This document shows positions 17,134-26,204 of a DNA stretch of 64,000 nucleotides, piece after piece; position 1 is the first letter of the stretch; each line of letters starts with the position of its first letter. The DNA is from an uncultured Actinomycetes bacterium (GTDB lineage: Bacteria; Actinomycetota; Actinomycetes; Mycobacteriales; Nakamurellaceae), in the NCBI GenBank assembly GCA_937926105.1, contig CALANS010000003.1, positions 19,037 to 83,036 on the forward strand, written 5' to 3'. The translations under genes were made by a program, and so were the position numbers. The notes below the pieces were generated by a model, which worked only from the letters and a program-made list of their open reading frames with translations, was not told where the DNA came from and searched no databases.

Positions 17134-18399
17134 TCAGCGCACCGGTTCTAGCACCTCGCGGCCGCCCAGCCCGGGCCGCAGCGCCGCCGGCACCCGCACC
17201 GACCCGTCGCTCTGCTGGTGGTTTTCCAGGATCGCCACCAGCCACCGGGTGGTGGCCAGGGTGCCGTTCAGCGTCGCGGCGACCTGCGGTTTGCCATCGG
17301 CGTCCCGGTAGCGCACGCCCAGCCGGCGGGCCTGGAAGGTGGTGCAGTTGGAGGTGGAGGTCAGCTCCCGATAGGCGCCCTGGGACGGAATCCACCCCTC
17401 GCAGTCGTACTTGCGGGCGGCCGGCCCGCCCAGGTCGCCCGCCGCCGTGTCGATCACCCGGTAGGGCACCTCGATCGCCGCCAGCATCTGCTCCTCGAAC
17501 GCCAGCAGCCGGTTGTGCTCCTCGGCGGCCTGCTCCGGCCGACAGTAGGAGAACATCTCCACCTTGTCGAACTGGTGCACGCGGATGATGCCGCGGGTGT
17601 CCTTGCCGTACGAGCCGGCCTCCCGCCGAAAGCACGACGACCAGCCCACGTAGCGCAGCGGATCGCCTGGCAGATCGAGGATCTCGTTCGAGTGGTACGC
17701 GGCCAGCGGCACCTCGGCGGTGCCCACCAGGTACAGGTCGTCGGCCGGCAGGTGGTAGATCTCGTCGGCGTGCTGGTCGAGATAGCCGGTGCCCTGCATG
17801 GCCTCGGGCCGCACCAGCACTGGCGGCACCATCGGGACGAAGCCGTTCGCCGACGCCGTCGTCACCGCCAAGTTCAGCAGCGCCCACTGCAGCTGCGCTC
17901 CCACGCCGCGCAGGAAGTAGAACCGGGCCCCCGACACCTTGGTGCCCCGCTCGGTGTCGATGGCGCCCAGCAACTCGCCCAGCTCCAGGTGGTCGCGCAC
18001 CGGGTCGGGCAGCGACGCCGGTTCTCCCACATGCTTGAGCACCACGAAGTCCTGCTCGCCCCCGGCCGGCACGCCCGGCTCGATGATGTTGCCGACCGCC
18101 TGGTGCGCCACCGACAGTGCCTCGTTCGCGGCGGCCTCGCTCGCCTCGGCCTCCCGGACCTGCGCCGCCAGATCCTTCGCCTGGGCCAGCAATGCCGGCC
18201 GCTCGTCCGGCGACGCCTGACCCACGCTGCGGCCGAGCTCCTTCTGCCGCGCCCGCAACGCATCCCCGGTCGAGACGGCGGCGCGGCGCGCGATGTCGGC
18301 GTCCAGCAGCCGATCGACGGCGGCGGGGTCGGCGCCGCGGGCCCGCTGGGAGGCGCGCACGGTGTCCGGGTCGTCGCGGACTATTCGCAGGTCAATCAC
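17134..18399 (-). CDS. serS: Seryl-tRNA synthetase
   Basis: 421 aa from GTG 18399 ([12 protein letters not shown]), the canonical SerRS N-terminus; an open frame upstream to 18468 is non-family. An N-terminal tRNA-binding coiled coil (~25-110, charged, Ala/Arg-rich) precedes the class II core: motif 2 in [18 protein letters not shown] and motif 3 in [19 protein letters not shown]. It charges tRNA-Ser (and tRNA-Sec). Usual bacterial length. An essential, single-copy type gene and a good phylogenetic marker for the host. Confidence 0.97.
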   Translation of the reverse strand: MIDLRIVRDDPDTVRASQRARGADPAAVDRLLDADIARRAAVSTGDALRARQKELGRSVGQASPDERPALLAQAKDLAAQVREAEASEAAANEALSVAHQAVGNIIEPGVPAGGEQDFVVLKHVGEPASLPDPVRDHLELGELLGAIDTERGTKVSGARFYFLRGVGAQLQWALLNLAVTTASANGFVPMVPPVLVRPEAMQGTGYLDQHADEIYHLPADDLYLVGTAEVPLAAYHSNEILDLPGDPLRYVGWSSCFRREAGSYGKDTRGIIRVHQFDKVEMFSYCRPEQAAEEHNRLLAFEEQMLAAIEVPYRVIDTAAGDLGGPAARKYDCEGWIPSQGAYRELTSTSNCTTFQARRLGVRYRDADGKPQVAATLNGTLATTRWLVAILENHQQSDGSVRVPAALRPGLGGREVLEPVR

Positions 18400-18494
18400 C
18401 GCACGAGGGTATCGCCCGCCGCCGAATCCCTTGCGCTCGTGTATCCCAGGCCGCCAGCTCGGACCCACCAGCGCGGGCAGGCATGATGGATGCC

Positions 18495-18842
18495 ATGGCG
18501 GTGACGATGTCTCCGGAGGAGTTCGAGGAGCTGGTCGCCGACGCCCTGGACCTGATCCCGGAGTCGTTCACCCGCGCGATGGACAACGTGGTGGTGCTGG
18601 TGGCCGATAGACACCCGACCCGCAGCCTGTACGGGCTCTACCACGGGGTGGCGCTGACCAGCCGTACCAGCTCCTACTCCGGTCACCTGCCGGACACCAT
18701 CACCATCTATCGCGACGCGATCCTGGCGCACGCGCACACCCCGGATGAAGCCCGAGACCAGGTCGTCACCACGGTGATCCACGAGGTGGCGCACCACTTC
18801 GGCATCGACGACGACCGGCTGGACGAGCTGGGCTGGGCCTGA
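18495..18842 (+). CDS. Zincin-like metallopeptidase family protein (PF06262/DUF1025 type)
   Basis: 115 aa from ATG 18495 ([19 protein letters not shown]); ATGs at 18483 and 18486 are alternatives. The C-terminus has the extended zinc motif [20 protein letters not shown]: HExxH plus a downstream aspartate, characteristic of this small minimal-zincin family common in actinobacteria. The N-terminal half includes [15 protein letters not shown] and [10 protein letters not shown]. Cytoplasmic; no signal peptide. Proteolytic activity is not well established for the family. Confidence 0.88.
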   Translation: MAVTMSPEEFEELVADALDLIPESFTRAMDNVVVLVADRHPTRSLYGLYHGVALTSRTSSYSGHLPDTITIYRDAILAHAHTPDEARDQVVTTVIHEVAHHFGIDDDRLDELGWA

Positions 18843-18952
18843 CCCCACGTCGCCCCGGCGAGGGGCCGCCGGGCGCCCCGGCCGTAGGATGGCGCCGACG
18901 GAAGCGGTGATCACGGCGCTTCCACCGGCCGGTCGACGGGAGAGCGCAAACC

Positions 18953-19045
18953 ATGGTGGCGTGGGCGATCATCATTCCGATTCTGGCGCTGACCATGCTC
19001 GTCTTCGGGTGGGTGGCGGCGCGCGAGGTACGAGACAAGCACTGA
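18953..19045 (+). CDS. Tiny single-pass membrane protein (30 aa)
   Basis: ATG 18953 with GGGAGAG at 18938-18944 (8 nt spacing), stop TGA 19043-19045. The product is almost entirely one helix (MVAWAIIIPILALTMLVFGW) followed by a polar, mixed-charge tail (VAAREVRDKH). Codon use is G/C-ending like real neighbours. GGAAGCG (18900-18906) and CGCTTCC (18917-18923) form a possible operator just upstream. No family recognised; might regulate a membrane complex. Its reality rests on ribosome binding site and composition only. Confidence 0.5.
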   Translation: MVAWAIIIPILALTMLVFGWVAAREVRDKH

Positions 19046-19072
19046 CCACACCCCCGGGCATACCCACTCACC

Positions 19073-20050
19073 GTGCGGGAACGCGGAGCGTCGCCGGTCA
19101 TCACCGTCATCGGCGAGGTCGTGGCGGACGCGGTGCTGCCGCCGGACGGTATCGGTGACGGAACCGCCCGGCTGACCGTGCACCCCGGGGGCGGACCGGC
19201 GAACACGGCGCTCGCGCTGGCCCGGCTCGGTTCCACGGCCCGGTTCGCCGGCCGGCTGTCCACCGGCTCGCTGGGCCGGCTGTGCCGCGACCGCCTGGCA
19301 GCCTCCGGCGTAGACCTGTCGGCCTCGGTCGACGTTCCCGAGCCGGCCACCCTGGCGATCGCCCGGCTGTCGACATCCGGTGCGGCGCAGTACGAGTTCT
19401 ACACCGACGGCACGGCCGACTGGGGCTGGAGCGATGCCGAGCTGGCCCGGGCGCTCGGCCCCACACCGGGCACTACACCGGTCGCGGTGCACACCGGTTC
19501 GCTGGCGCTGGCGCTGGACCCGCCCGGGCCGCGGATCGAACGCCTGCTGGCCGCCGCACGGCCGTCGTCGACCATCAGCATCGACCCGAACCTGCGCACC
19601 CTGCTGATCCCGGTGCAGCGCTACCGGGACCGCATCGAGCAGTGGGCGGAGCTGGCCGACATCGTCCGGCTCTCCGGCGACGATTTGGCGGAGCTCTGGC
19701 CCGGCCTCGACCTCGAAACCGCGGCCACCCGGCTGCACTCCCGGGGCGCCGGGGTGGTGGTGATCACGCTGGGCGGCGACGGGGTGTTCGCCTCGCTGCG
19801 TACGGCGGGCGGCGAGCAGTCCGTCCGGGTGCCACCGATCCCGGTCGACCTGGTCGACACGGTGGGAGCGGGCGACTCGTTTCAGGCGGGGCTGCTGCAC
19901 CAGCTGGGCGCGGCCGGGGTCCTCGGTGGCCGGCTCGGCGGGCTGGACCTTCGCACGCTGGTGATCGCGCTGCGGTTCGCCTCCCGGGTGGCCGCGATCA
20001 CCTGCTCCCGGCCGGGTGCCGACCCGCCGTGGGCGCACGAGCTGAGCTGA
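19073..20050 (+). CDS. PfkB-family sugar/nucleoside kinase
   Basis: 325 aa from GTG 19073. Ribokinase fold: N-terminal IGEVVADAVLPPDG, substrate-binding PGGGPANTALALARLG, and C-terminal DTVGAGDSFQAGLL with catalytic Asp and anion hole. ISIDPNLR and VVVITLGGDGVFA are typical strands. Closest in style to fructokinase/2-keto-3-deoxygluconate kinases, but the family's substrates cannot be assigned by eye. Preceded by the 30-aa membrane ORF; the next gene starts 24 nt later, possibly one transcript. Confidence 0.88.
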   Translation: MRERGASPVITVIGEVVADAVLPPDGIGDGTARLTVHPGGGPANTALALARLGSTARFAGRLSTGSLGRLCRDRLAASGVDLSASVDVPEPATLAIARLSTSGAAQYEFYTDGTADWGWSDAELARALGPTPGTTPVAVHTGSLALALDPPGPRIERLLAAARPSSTISIDPNLRTLLIPVQRYRDRIEQWAELADIVRLSGDDLAELWPGLDLETAATRLHSRGAGVVVITLGGDGVFASLRTAGGEQSVRVPPIPVDLVDTVGAGDSFQAGLLHQLGAAGVLGGRLGGLDLRTLVIALRFASRVAAITCSRPGADPPWAHELS

Positions 20051-20074
20051 TTCGGCTGTGACACCATCGCCACT

Positions 20075-20473
20075 ATGACGAGTTCACCCCTGACCGACAG
20101 CATCCGTGAGTTCCTGCGCCGTCCGGCCCCGGCCGTGGTGGCCACCCTGGGCCGGCACGGCCAGCCGGTGTCGGCAGCCACCTGGTACCTGCTGCAGGAC
20201 GACGACACCATCCTGATGAACATCCAGGCCGGCCGGGCCCGCATCCGGCACCTGCAGGCCGACCCGCGGGTGGCGCTGACGGTGCTCGGCGAGAACTGGT
20301 ATCAGCACATCTCGATCCAGGGCACCGTCACCGACATCCACACCGATCCCGACCTGTCGGTGATCGACCGGATCTCCCAGCACTACACCGGCCAGCCGTA
20401 CGCGGTGCGCGACAAGGAGCGGGTCAGCGTGGTCGCCAGCATCGAGCGTTGGTTCGGCTGGCACGTGGACTAG
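20075..20473 (+). CDS. PPOX-class, probably F420-dependent oxidoreductase
   Basis: 132 aa split-beta-barrel flavin/deazaflavin protein: FLRRPAPAVVATLGRHGQPVSAATWYLLQDD and MNIQAGRARIRHLQADPRVALTVL are the hallmark strands of the pyridoxamine-phosphate-oxidase-like F420-dependent group common in actinobacteria. No other domains. Likely reduces small electrophilic or quinone substrates, or acts as a biliverdin-reductase-like enzyme; cofactor FMN versus F420 is not decidable here. Confidence 0.8.
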   Translation: MTSSPLTDSIREFLRRPAPAVVATLGRHGQPVSAATWYLLQDDDTILMNIQAGRARIRHLQADPRVALTVLGENWYQHISIQGTVTDIHTDPDLSVIDRISQHYTGQPYAVRDKERVSVVASIERWFGWHVD

Positions 20474-20492
20474 ATGATCCGGGCCGGTAGGG

Positions 20493-21155
20493 TCAGCCGA
20501 ACAGCCCGCGCCGCGGGTGCCGCACCCGGATCCAGCCGCCCCGGGTCTCGCCGGCCAGCACCAGCTGCAGGCCGCCGCGCCCGCCCGGCGCGACCCGGTT
20601 GTCCACCGCGCCGCGCCGCACGGACAGCTCATCCATCCGCACGCTGGTGCCCGGCGGCACGATCAGCTCCACCGGTCCTCGATTGCCGTCGAATTCGACG
20701 CGCACCACGGGGCTGGTCAGTTGCGCGTCACAGAGATCCAGCCGGGTGGAGCCCCATCCGCCGATCACGATCCGGGCCGGCACCACCCAATAGCCGCGCA
20801 GATCACGGCTGCCCCGCCCGACAAGTTCCAGCGTGGCCGGTGACGAACCCGTCGGGGCGGGGGCGGCTCTCAGCGGTGCGTCGCCGCCGAACTCCACTCG
20901 GCCCGGATTCGCGCCGGAGGCGGGGGCGGACGGTCCCGTCACCGGCTCGCCGGTCACCACCAGGCCGGGAAGATCCAGCAGCACCCCGTTCAGGTCGGCG
21001 CGAGTCCTGGCGGCCACCGCCGTGGCGCTGCGTTCCTCAAATTCGGCCAGGTTGATCAGCCCGCGCCCGGTGGCCTTCTCCAGCAGCGACATGACGTGCG
21101 CGCGCTCGGCATCGGACACCCGCAAATCCCGCGGGTCCACCGCCGAGCCAGCCAC
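20493..21155 (-). CDS. DUF1707 domain protein with LiaF-like C-terminal domain
   Basis: About 220 aa from GTG 21155; GTG 21140 (VDPRDLRVSD) is an equally possible start. Residues ~5-60 (DLRVSDAERAHVMSLLEKA ... LINLAEFEERSATAVAARTR) match DUF1707, a SHOCT-like helical domain. A Pro/Ala linker follows, then a beta-rich C-terminus (VRVEFDGNRGPVELIVPPG, WIRVRHPRRG) like the cell-wall stress response LiaF/DUF2154 domain. No membrane helices. Role unknown, possibly envelope-stress related by family. Sits downstream of the histidine phosphatase on the same strand. Confidence 0.75.
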   Translation of the reverse strand: MAGSAVDPRDLRVSDAERAHVMSLLEKATGRGLINLAEFEERSATAVAARTRADLNGVLLDLPGLVVTGEPVTGPSAPASGANPGRVEFGGDAPLRAAPAPTGSSPATLELVGRGSRDLRGYWVVPARIVIGGWGSTRLDLCDAQLTSPVVRVEFDGNRGPVELIVPPGTSVRMDELSVRRGAVDNRVAPGGRGGLQLVLAGETRGGWIRVRHPRRGLFG

Positions 21156-21193
21156 GGCAGCCAGGATAACCGCCGGACCGCGTGCCGTCGGGA

Positions 21194-21877
21194 TCAGTCC
21201 GCAAGGGCCTCTTCGGCCGGTGCCTCGCCGGTGGGCCCGCCCTCCGCCTCGCCGGCCAGCGCCGGGCCGCCGATCGCGTCCTCGGTCCAGGACAGCGCGC
21301 GCCAGGATCCTCCCGGCGCACCCTCCAGCACCACGGCGCCGGTGTTGTTCAGGTGGTTGTGCTCGCCCAGCGCCCGGGCCAGGTTGCCGGCCCGCGAGGT
21401 GGCCCACACCCGGATCGCCGCGCCGTGGCTGACGGCCACCACGGATCCCTCGTCGCCGACGACCGTCGCCATCGCGGCCACCGCCTCGTCGAACCGCGCC
21501 AGGATCTCCGCGCCGCTCGGCCCGCCGGGCATCCGCCGCGCCAGGTCGCCCTCCAGCCAGGTCAGCAGGGTGCCGATGTACCGGTGCACCGAATCCGGAT
21601 CGCCGGCCATCTCCAGCTCGCCGGCGTCGATCTCGCGCAGACCTCCGGCGATCCGCACCGGCAGGCCGCGGGCCTGCGCCAGCGGTGCCGCCGTCTGCTG
21701 GGCGCGCACCTGGTTCGAGGCGAAGACCGCATCGATGGGCTGGCCGTCCAGCGCCGCCGGCACCGCCGCGGCCTGCAGCAGGCCGAGGTCGGTCAGCCCG
21801 GGGCCGGGCGGCGCCGTGTCCAGCAACCCCAGCACATTGGACGGCGTCTGACCGTGCCGCACCAGTGTCAGTCTCAC
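21194..21877 (-). CDS. Histidine phosphatase (phosphoglycerate-mutase-like)
   Basis: 227 aa from GTG 21877, with GAGGAG 5 nt upstream inside the end of pheA. Catalytic signature LTLVRHGQTPSN at residues 3-14; second histidine in VVAVSHGAAIRVWA. ASNQVRAQQTA and LREIDAGELEM are further branch-1 motifs. An acidic ~25-residue tail rich in Glu/Ala/Gly ends the protein. Starts 2 nt after pheA. Could be a general phosphatase of small metabolites; not the true glycolytic mutase because length and motifs differ. Confidence 0.88.
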   Translation of the reverse strand: MRLTLVRHGQTPSNVLGLLDTAPPGPGLTDLGLLQAAAVPAALDGQPIDAVFASNQVRAQQTAAPLAQARGLPVRIAGGLREIDAGELEMAGDPDSVHRYIGTLLTWLEGDLARRMPGGPSGAEILARFDEAVAAMATVVGDEGSVVAVSHGAAIRVWATSRAGNLARALGEHNHLNNTGAVVLEGAPGGSWRALSWTEDAIGGPALAGEAEGGPTGEAPAEEALAD

Positions 21878-21879
21878 GC

Positions 21880-22842
21880 CTACTCCTCGCCGTCCGAGCC
21901 GGGCAGTTCGCCGCGCTGCAATGCCGCGACCGCCGCCGACGCTCGGCGGTAGCCCTCCCCGGAGGCGAACGCCGCCGGCGGCACCGACGTTCCCCGCATC
22001 CTCGGGTACGAGCCCAGGTAGCGCAGCAGGGCGCCGCGGCGCAGCAGCGCGCCCAGCACATCGGCCACCGCCGGATCGGTGACGTGCCCGTCGGCGTCCA
22101 CCAGGAACACGTACTCCCCCATGGTGGTCCGGGTCGGTCGGGACTCCAGCCGGGTCAGGTTGATGCCCCGCCCGGAGAACTCGGTCAGCAGCCCGAGCAG
22201 GGTGCCCGGCTCGTTGGCCACCCACAGCACCATGGAGGTGCGGTCGTTGCCGGTCGGCACGGGCGGCGCGGTGGGCCGGCTCAGCAGCACGAACCGGGTA
22301 ATGGCGTCGCGCATCAGGCCGATGTCGTCGGCCAGCACCGCCAGCCCATACCGGCGACCGGCGACCGGCGCGGCGGCGGCGGCGTCCATCGTGCCGTCGG
22401 CGACCGCGGCGGCCGCGGACGCGGTGGAATCGGTGACGATGGTGCGGGCGCCAGGTAACTCCCGGGCCAGCCAATCTCGCACCTGGGCGAGGCCATGCGG
22501 ATGCGATCCGACCGCGCCGACCTGCGCGAGCGAGGTGCCGGGGCGGGCCAGCAGCTGGAACGACACCGGCACGTAGGCCTCGGCGGTGATCAGCAGCGGG
22601 TCGCCGTGGGTGAGCTCGTCGTGGGTGAGCGGCACCGCCCCCTCCACCGAGTTCTCCAACGGCACGCAGGCGGCGTCCGCCTCGCCGGCGCGCACCAGGC
22701 CCAGCGCCGCCGATACCGACGTCGCGGGCACCAACTCCACCGGCACGCCGGCCAGCCGGGCGGCCAGGTCCAGCGCGGCCTGCTCGGTGAAGGTGCCCGC
22801 CGGCCCCAGGTACGCCCAGCGCGTCTTCGTCACGACCTGCAC
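21880..22842 (-). CDS. pheA: Prephenate dehydratase
   Basis: 320 aa. PDT domain begins WAYLGPAGTFTEQAAL and includes CVPLENSVEGAV and the catalytic-region TDSTASAAAAV. An ACT regulatory domain (~195-275) carries EPGTLLGLLTEFSGRGINL and TRLESRP, the phenylalanine-binding motifs of feedback-inhibited enzymes. Converts prephenate to phenylpyruvate in phenylalanine synthesis. Monofunctional, without chorismate mutase, as usual in actinobacteria. A C-terminal extension of ~40 residues is variable. GTG 22842 start; followed by the histidine phosphatase with tight coupling. Confidence 0.95.
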   Translation of the reverse strand: MQVVTKTRWAYLGPAGTFTEQAALDLAARLAGVPVELVPATSVSAALGLVRAGEADAACVPLENSVEGAVPLTHDELTHGDPLLITAEAYVPVSFQLLARPGTSLAQVGAVGSHPHGLAQVRDWLARELPGARTIVTDSTASAAAAVADGTMDAAAAAPVAGRRYGLAVLADDIGLMRDAITRFVLLSRPTAPPVPTGNDRTSMVLWVANEPGTLLGLLTEFSGRGINLTRLESRPTRTTMGEYVFLVDADGHVTDPAVADVLGALLRRGALLRYLGSYPRMRGTSVPPAAFASGEGYRRASAAVAALQRGELPGSDGEE

Positions 22843-22920
22843 AGTATCTTCCGCTTGTGCGTCTCAGGTGGCGCGATGCCGCCACGTGGGACTCCCAAGC
22901 GGATCAGAAGGGGAGTACCG

Positions 22921-23919
22921 ATGCTGATCGTCACCCCGAACCCAGCCGTCGACCACACCGTGCTGCTGCCCCAGCTTCGGCCGGGCGAGGTCATCCGCGC
23001 CGGCGAAGGCGCCAGCGTGGCGGGCGGCAAGGGTGGGAACGTCACTCGCGCGGCAGCCTGTCTGGGAGTGCGGGCGACCGTGCTCGCCGCCGTGCCCGAG
23101 ACCGGCGGCGACCACCTGCGGGCGCTCTACGCCGCGGAGGGCTTCGCGCTGATCGCGGTGCCGGTGCCCGGGCGGGTGCGCACCTGCACCGCCCTGTTGG
23201 AGGACGGCGGCCGGGTCACCTTGATCAACGAGTCCGGCGCCCGCCTGTCGCCCGCCGACTGGGACCGGCTGATGGCGGCGCTGGCCGAGGTGATCGACGA
23301 GCCGGGATCGGACCCCATCGTGTGCTCCGGGTCGCTGCCGCCCGGGGCGCCGGAGGACGGCTACGCGCAGATCGTGCGGGCCGGCCACCGCGCCGGCCGC
23401 GAGGTGGTGGTCGACGCGAGCACCCGGGCGCTGGCGCATGCCCTGCGTGCGGGGCCGGAGCTGGTATCCCCCAACCTGTCCGAGGCCGAGGCGGTGATCG
23501 CGGCTTCCCGCGCGGAGACAGCAGCGGCACCGGAGGTGACGGCGGCGGCGGAGCCCGTGCACGACGGCGGTGACGACGTCCCGGAGCGGGCCGGAGCGGC
23601 GGCGGCGGCGCTGCGCGGCCTCGGCGCGGCGTGGGTGGTGGTGACAGCCGGCGCGGCGGGGGCCGCGGTCGCCGGACCGGGCTATTCCCGGTGGCTGGCC
23701 GCGCCGGCGGTGACGGTGCGCAACCCGATCGGCGCCGGCGACTCGTTCCTGGCGGGCCTCGTCACCGCCCGGATGGCGGGCCGGGACTGGCCGAACGCCA
23801 TCCGGCGCGGGCTCGCGGCGGGCAGCGCCTCGGTGGAGCAGCAACGCGCGGGGGTGCTCGACCCGGCCAGGGTCTCCCAACTCGACGCAGCACTCGACGC
23901 CGCGCCCGGCGCCGACTGA
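22921..23919 (+). CDS. 1-phosphofructokinase-type hexose kinase (PfkB family)
   Basis: 332 aa from ATG 22921 with GGGGAG ~6 nt upstream. MLIVTPNPAVDHTV is the FruK/LacC/PfkB N-terminal signature; AGGKGGNVTRAAACLG binds the sugar; RNPIGAGDSFLAGLV carries the catalytic Asp. A ~45-residue Ala/Glu-rich insert (~200-240) is unusual and probably a surface loop. Phosphorylates a sugar phosphate such as fructose-1-phosphate, tagatose-6-phosphate or fructose-6-phosphate; no PTS genes nearby to decide. Divergent from pheA. Confidence 0.85.
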   Translation: MLIVTPNPAVDHTVLLPQLRPGEVIRAGEGASVAGGKGGNVTRAAACLGVRATVLAAVPETGGDHLRALYAAEGFALIAVPVPGRVRTCTALLEDGGRVTLINESGARLSPADWDRLMAALAEVIDEPGSDPIVCSGSLPPGAPEDGYAQIVRAGHRAGREVVVDASTRALAHALRAGPELVSPNLSEAEAVIAASRAETAAAPEVTAAAEPVHDGGDDVPERAGAAAAALRGLGAAWVVVTAGAAGAAVAGPGYSRWLAAPAVTVRNPIGAGDSFLAGLVTARMAGRDWPNAIRRGLAAGSASVEQQRAGVLDPARVSQLDAALDAAPGAD

Positions 23920-24207
23920 TTGATCCGACGGCTACCGGATCGCAACCGGCCCGTGATCATCCCGAGTGGCCGGACCGGCCTGCCGCTCCTATCCTGGCGG
24001 GTGGCACAGGAGCCGTCGCGCCGTGGTCCTTCCGGCCGAGCGCGGTCCGACACCCGACCAGCCTCGACACCTCGACGCCCGTGCCGCCCCGCCGGGCACC
24101 CAGGCACGACCAGGCGGGCCGTCGACAGCGAACCTGCCGGCGCCGCCTGATCCCTACCTCCGCGTTCCGGAGAGGCTTCCCGTCCACGAGACCCGAGGAG
24201 GCCCATC
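23920..24207. promoter_or_regulatory. Upstream region of the peptide importer
   Basis: 288 bp without a convincing gene. Ends in GAGGAGG at about 24197, the ribosome binding site for the next gene. Contains short GC hairpins such as GGCCGGACCGGCC near 23965, possibly the terminator of the kinase. No promoter hexamers stand out. Confidence 0.4.
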
Positions 24208-26190
24208 ATGCGAGTGCACTACGGTCGAACAGGGGTGATCTCGGCCCTTGCCATCCTGGCGATGATCACCGCGGCCTGCAGTTCGTCACCCCCGTCATCC
24301 ACCGGCTCCGGATCGCCCAGCGCACCCTCGACCGGCTCGTCGTCGACCGGTGCCTCGCAACCAGGCAGCCCCAGTGGGTCCACCGGGCAAACTCAGAGTT
24401 CCAGCGGCGCAATGGGTTCCGGTACCACCGGTGGATCGGGGAGCACCTCCTCGGCCCCCACCAGCTCCCTGACGCCCGACCAGCTGGCCAATGTGAACGG
24501 CGGCGGGACACCCGTCACCGGTGGCACGCTCAAACTGGTCGGCAACGCCGACGTGGACCACCTGGACACCGCCGGCGGTTACTACACCACCACCAACACG
24601 CTGTTCCGCGCGTTTACCCGGCAGCTGTTCACCTTCCCGGCGTCCACCGACCCCGGCAAGGCCATCACCGTGGTACCGGACGTGGCCACCGAGATGCCCA
24701 CCCAGTCCAACGGCGGCCTGTCGGCCGACAAGAAGACTTACACGATCCACCTGCGCCAGGGCGTCATGTGGAACACCTCCCCGCCACGACCGGTGACGGC
24801 CCAGGACTTCGCCCGCGGCTTCAAGCGGCTGTGCAACCCGACGCAGTCCTCGGTGGGGGCGCCGGGCTACTACGAGGGCGTGATCGTCGGAATGACCGAG
24901 TACTGCCAGGGCTTCTCGAAGGTCAAGGCGGACGTGGCGGACTTCAAGAACTACATCGATAATCACGACATCTCGGGAATCACCACACCGGACGACTCCA
25001 CGATCGTATTCAAGCTGGTCAATCCGGCCGCCGACTTCCCGAACATCCTGACGCTTACCTTCGGCTCTGCCGCGCCGGTGGAGTATCTGAACTACCTGCC
25101 CGATTCGGCGGAGTTCCGGCAGCACACCGTCTCCGACGGTCCCTACTACATCGCCAGCTACACGTCGGGGCAGTCCTACGTGCTCAAGCAGAATCCGGCC
25201 TGGAAGCAGTCCTCGGACCCGATCCGGCACCAGTACCTGGACGAGATCGATGTGACGTTGGGGCCGGACGAGGCCGCCATCCAGCAGCAGATCGCGGCAG
25301 GAACCGCCGACATGGAATGGGACACCACCGTGCCGACGGCGGACGTGCCGCAGTTGAAGGCGACCAAGGACCCGCGCATGGGTATCTACCCGAACTACGA
25401 CACCAACCCGTTCGAGATCTTCAACATGCAGTCGCCGAACAACAACGGAGCGTTGGGCAAGGTGGCGGTGCGGCAGGCGTTGGAGTACGCGATCGACAAG
25501 ACCGCGATCGGCAAGGTCTACGGCGGCCCGAGCCTGAACACCCCGCTGAACCAAGTGATCCCGCCGGGCAACGTCGGCTACCAGCAGTTCGACCCGTACC
25601 CGACCCCGAACAGCGCCGGTGATCCGGCCAAGTGCAAGTCGATGCTGGCCGCGGCCGGATACCCGAACGGGCTGACGCTGAAGGATCCGTATCGCACCTC
25701 CGGCAAGCACCCTGACGTCTACCAGTCGATCCAGGCGGACTTCGCCAAATGCGGCGTGAAGGTGGAGGGCTTCCCGGTCAAGGCGTCGGACTACTACGGC
25801 AAGTACCTGTCCGACCCGACGGCCGCGAAGAAGGGCACCTGGGACATCTCCGAGCCCGGCTGGGTGCCGGACTGGTATGGCAACAACGCCCGATCGGTGA
25901 TGGAGCCACTGTTCGACGGCCGGCACTACGGTCCGGGTTCCACGGACTGGGGCGCCTACAACAACGACCAGGTGAACTCCGATATCGACACCGCGCTGAC
26001 CTCGACGAACCCGGACGAGATTCAAAAGGCCATGCACGAGGCCGACATGCAGGTGATGAAGGACGCCGCCTTCATCCCATTCCAGACGCAGTCGACGCCG
26101 TTGTTCCACTCCTCGCGGGTGCACAACGCCGTCGAGTTGCCGACCACCATCAACTACGACATCACCAACGTCTGGCTGTCCGGAAGCTGA
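24208..26190 (+). CDS. Peptide/oligopeptide-binding lipoprotein, Dpp/Opp type (SBP family 5)
   Basis: 660 aa. Lipoprotein signal with lipobox ITAAC (C24), then a ~70-residue Ser/Thr/Gly linker. The family 5 domain shows GGTLKLVGNADVDHLD, RAFTRQLFTF, TYTIHLRQGVMWN and VRQALEYAIDKTAIG, the usual order. GADVSG-type ligand specificity cannot be read, so peptides, nickel chelates or sugars are possible. First gene of a five-cistron importer (binding protein, two ATPases, two permeases); the first ATPase starts 14 nt later. Confidence 0.9.
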   Translation: MRVHYGRTGVISALAILAMITAACSSSPPSSTGSGSPSAPSTGSSSTGASQPGSPSGSTGQTQSSSGAMGSGTTGGSGSTSSAPTSSLTPDQLANVNGGGTPVTGGTLKLVGNADVDHLDTAGGYYTTTNTLFRAFTRQLFTFPASTDPGKAITVVPDVATEMPTQSNGGLSADKKTYTIHLRQGVMWNTSPPRPVTAQDFARGFKRLCNPTQSSVGAPGYYEGVIVGMTEYCQGFSKVKADVADFKNYIDNHDISGITTPDDSTIVFKLVNPAADFPNILTLTFGSAAPVEYLNYLPDSAEFRQHTVSDGPYYIASYTSGQSYVLKQNPAWKQSSDPIRHQYLDEIDVTLGPDEAAIQQQIAAGTADMEWDTTVPTADVPQLKATKDPRMGIYPNYDTNPFEIFNMQSPNNNGALGKVAVRQALEYAIDKTAIGKVYGGPSLNTPLNQVIPPGNVGYQQFDPYPTPNSAGDPAKCKSMLAAAGYPNGLTLKDPYRTSGKHPDVYQSIQADFAKCGVKVEGFPVKASDYYGKYLSDPTAAKKGTWDISEPGWVPDWYGNNARSVMEPLFDGRHYGPGSTDWGAYNNDQVNSDIDTALTSTNPDEIQKAMHEADMQVMKDAAFIPFQTQSTPLFHSSRVHNAVELPTTINYDITNVWLSGS

Positions 26191-26204
26191 CGGGCGGCCG
26201 GAAG

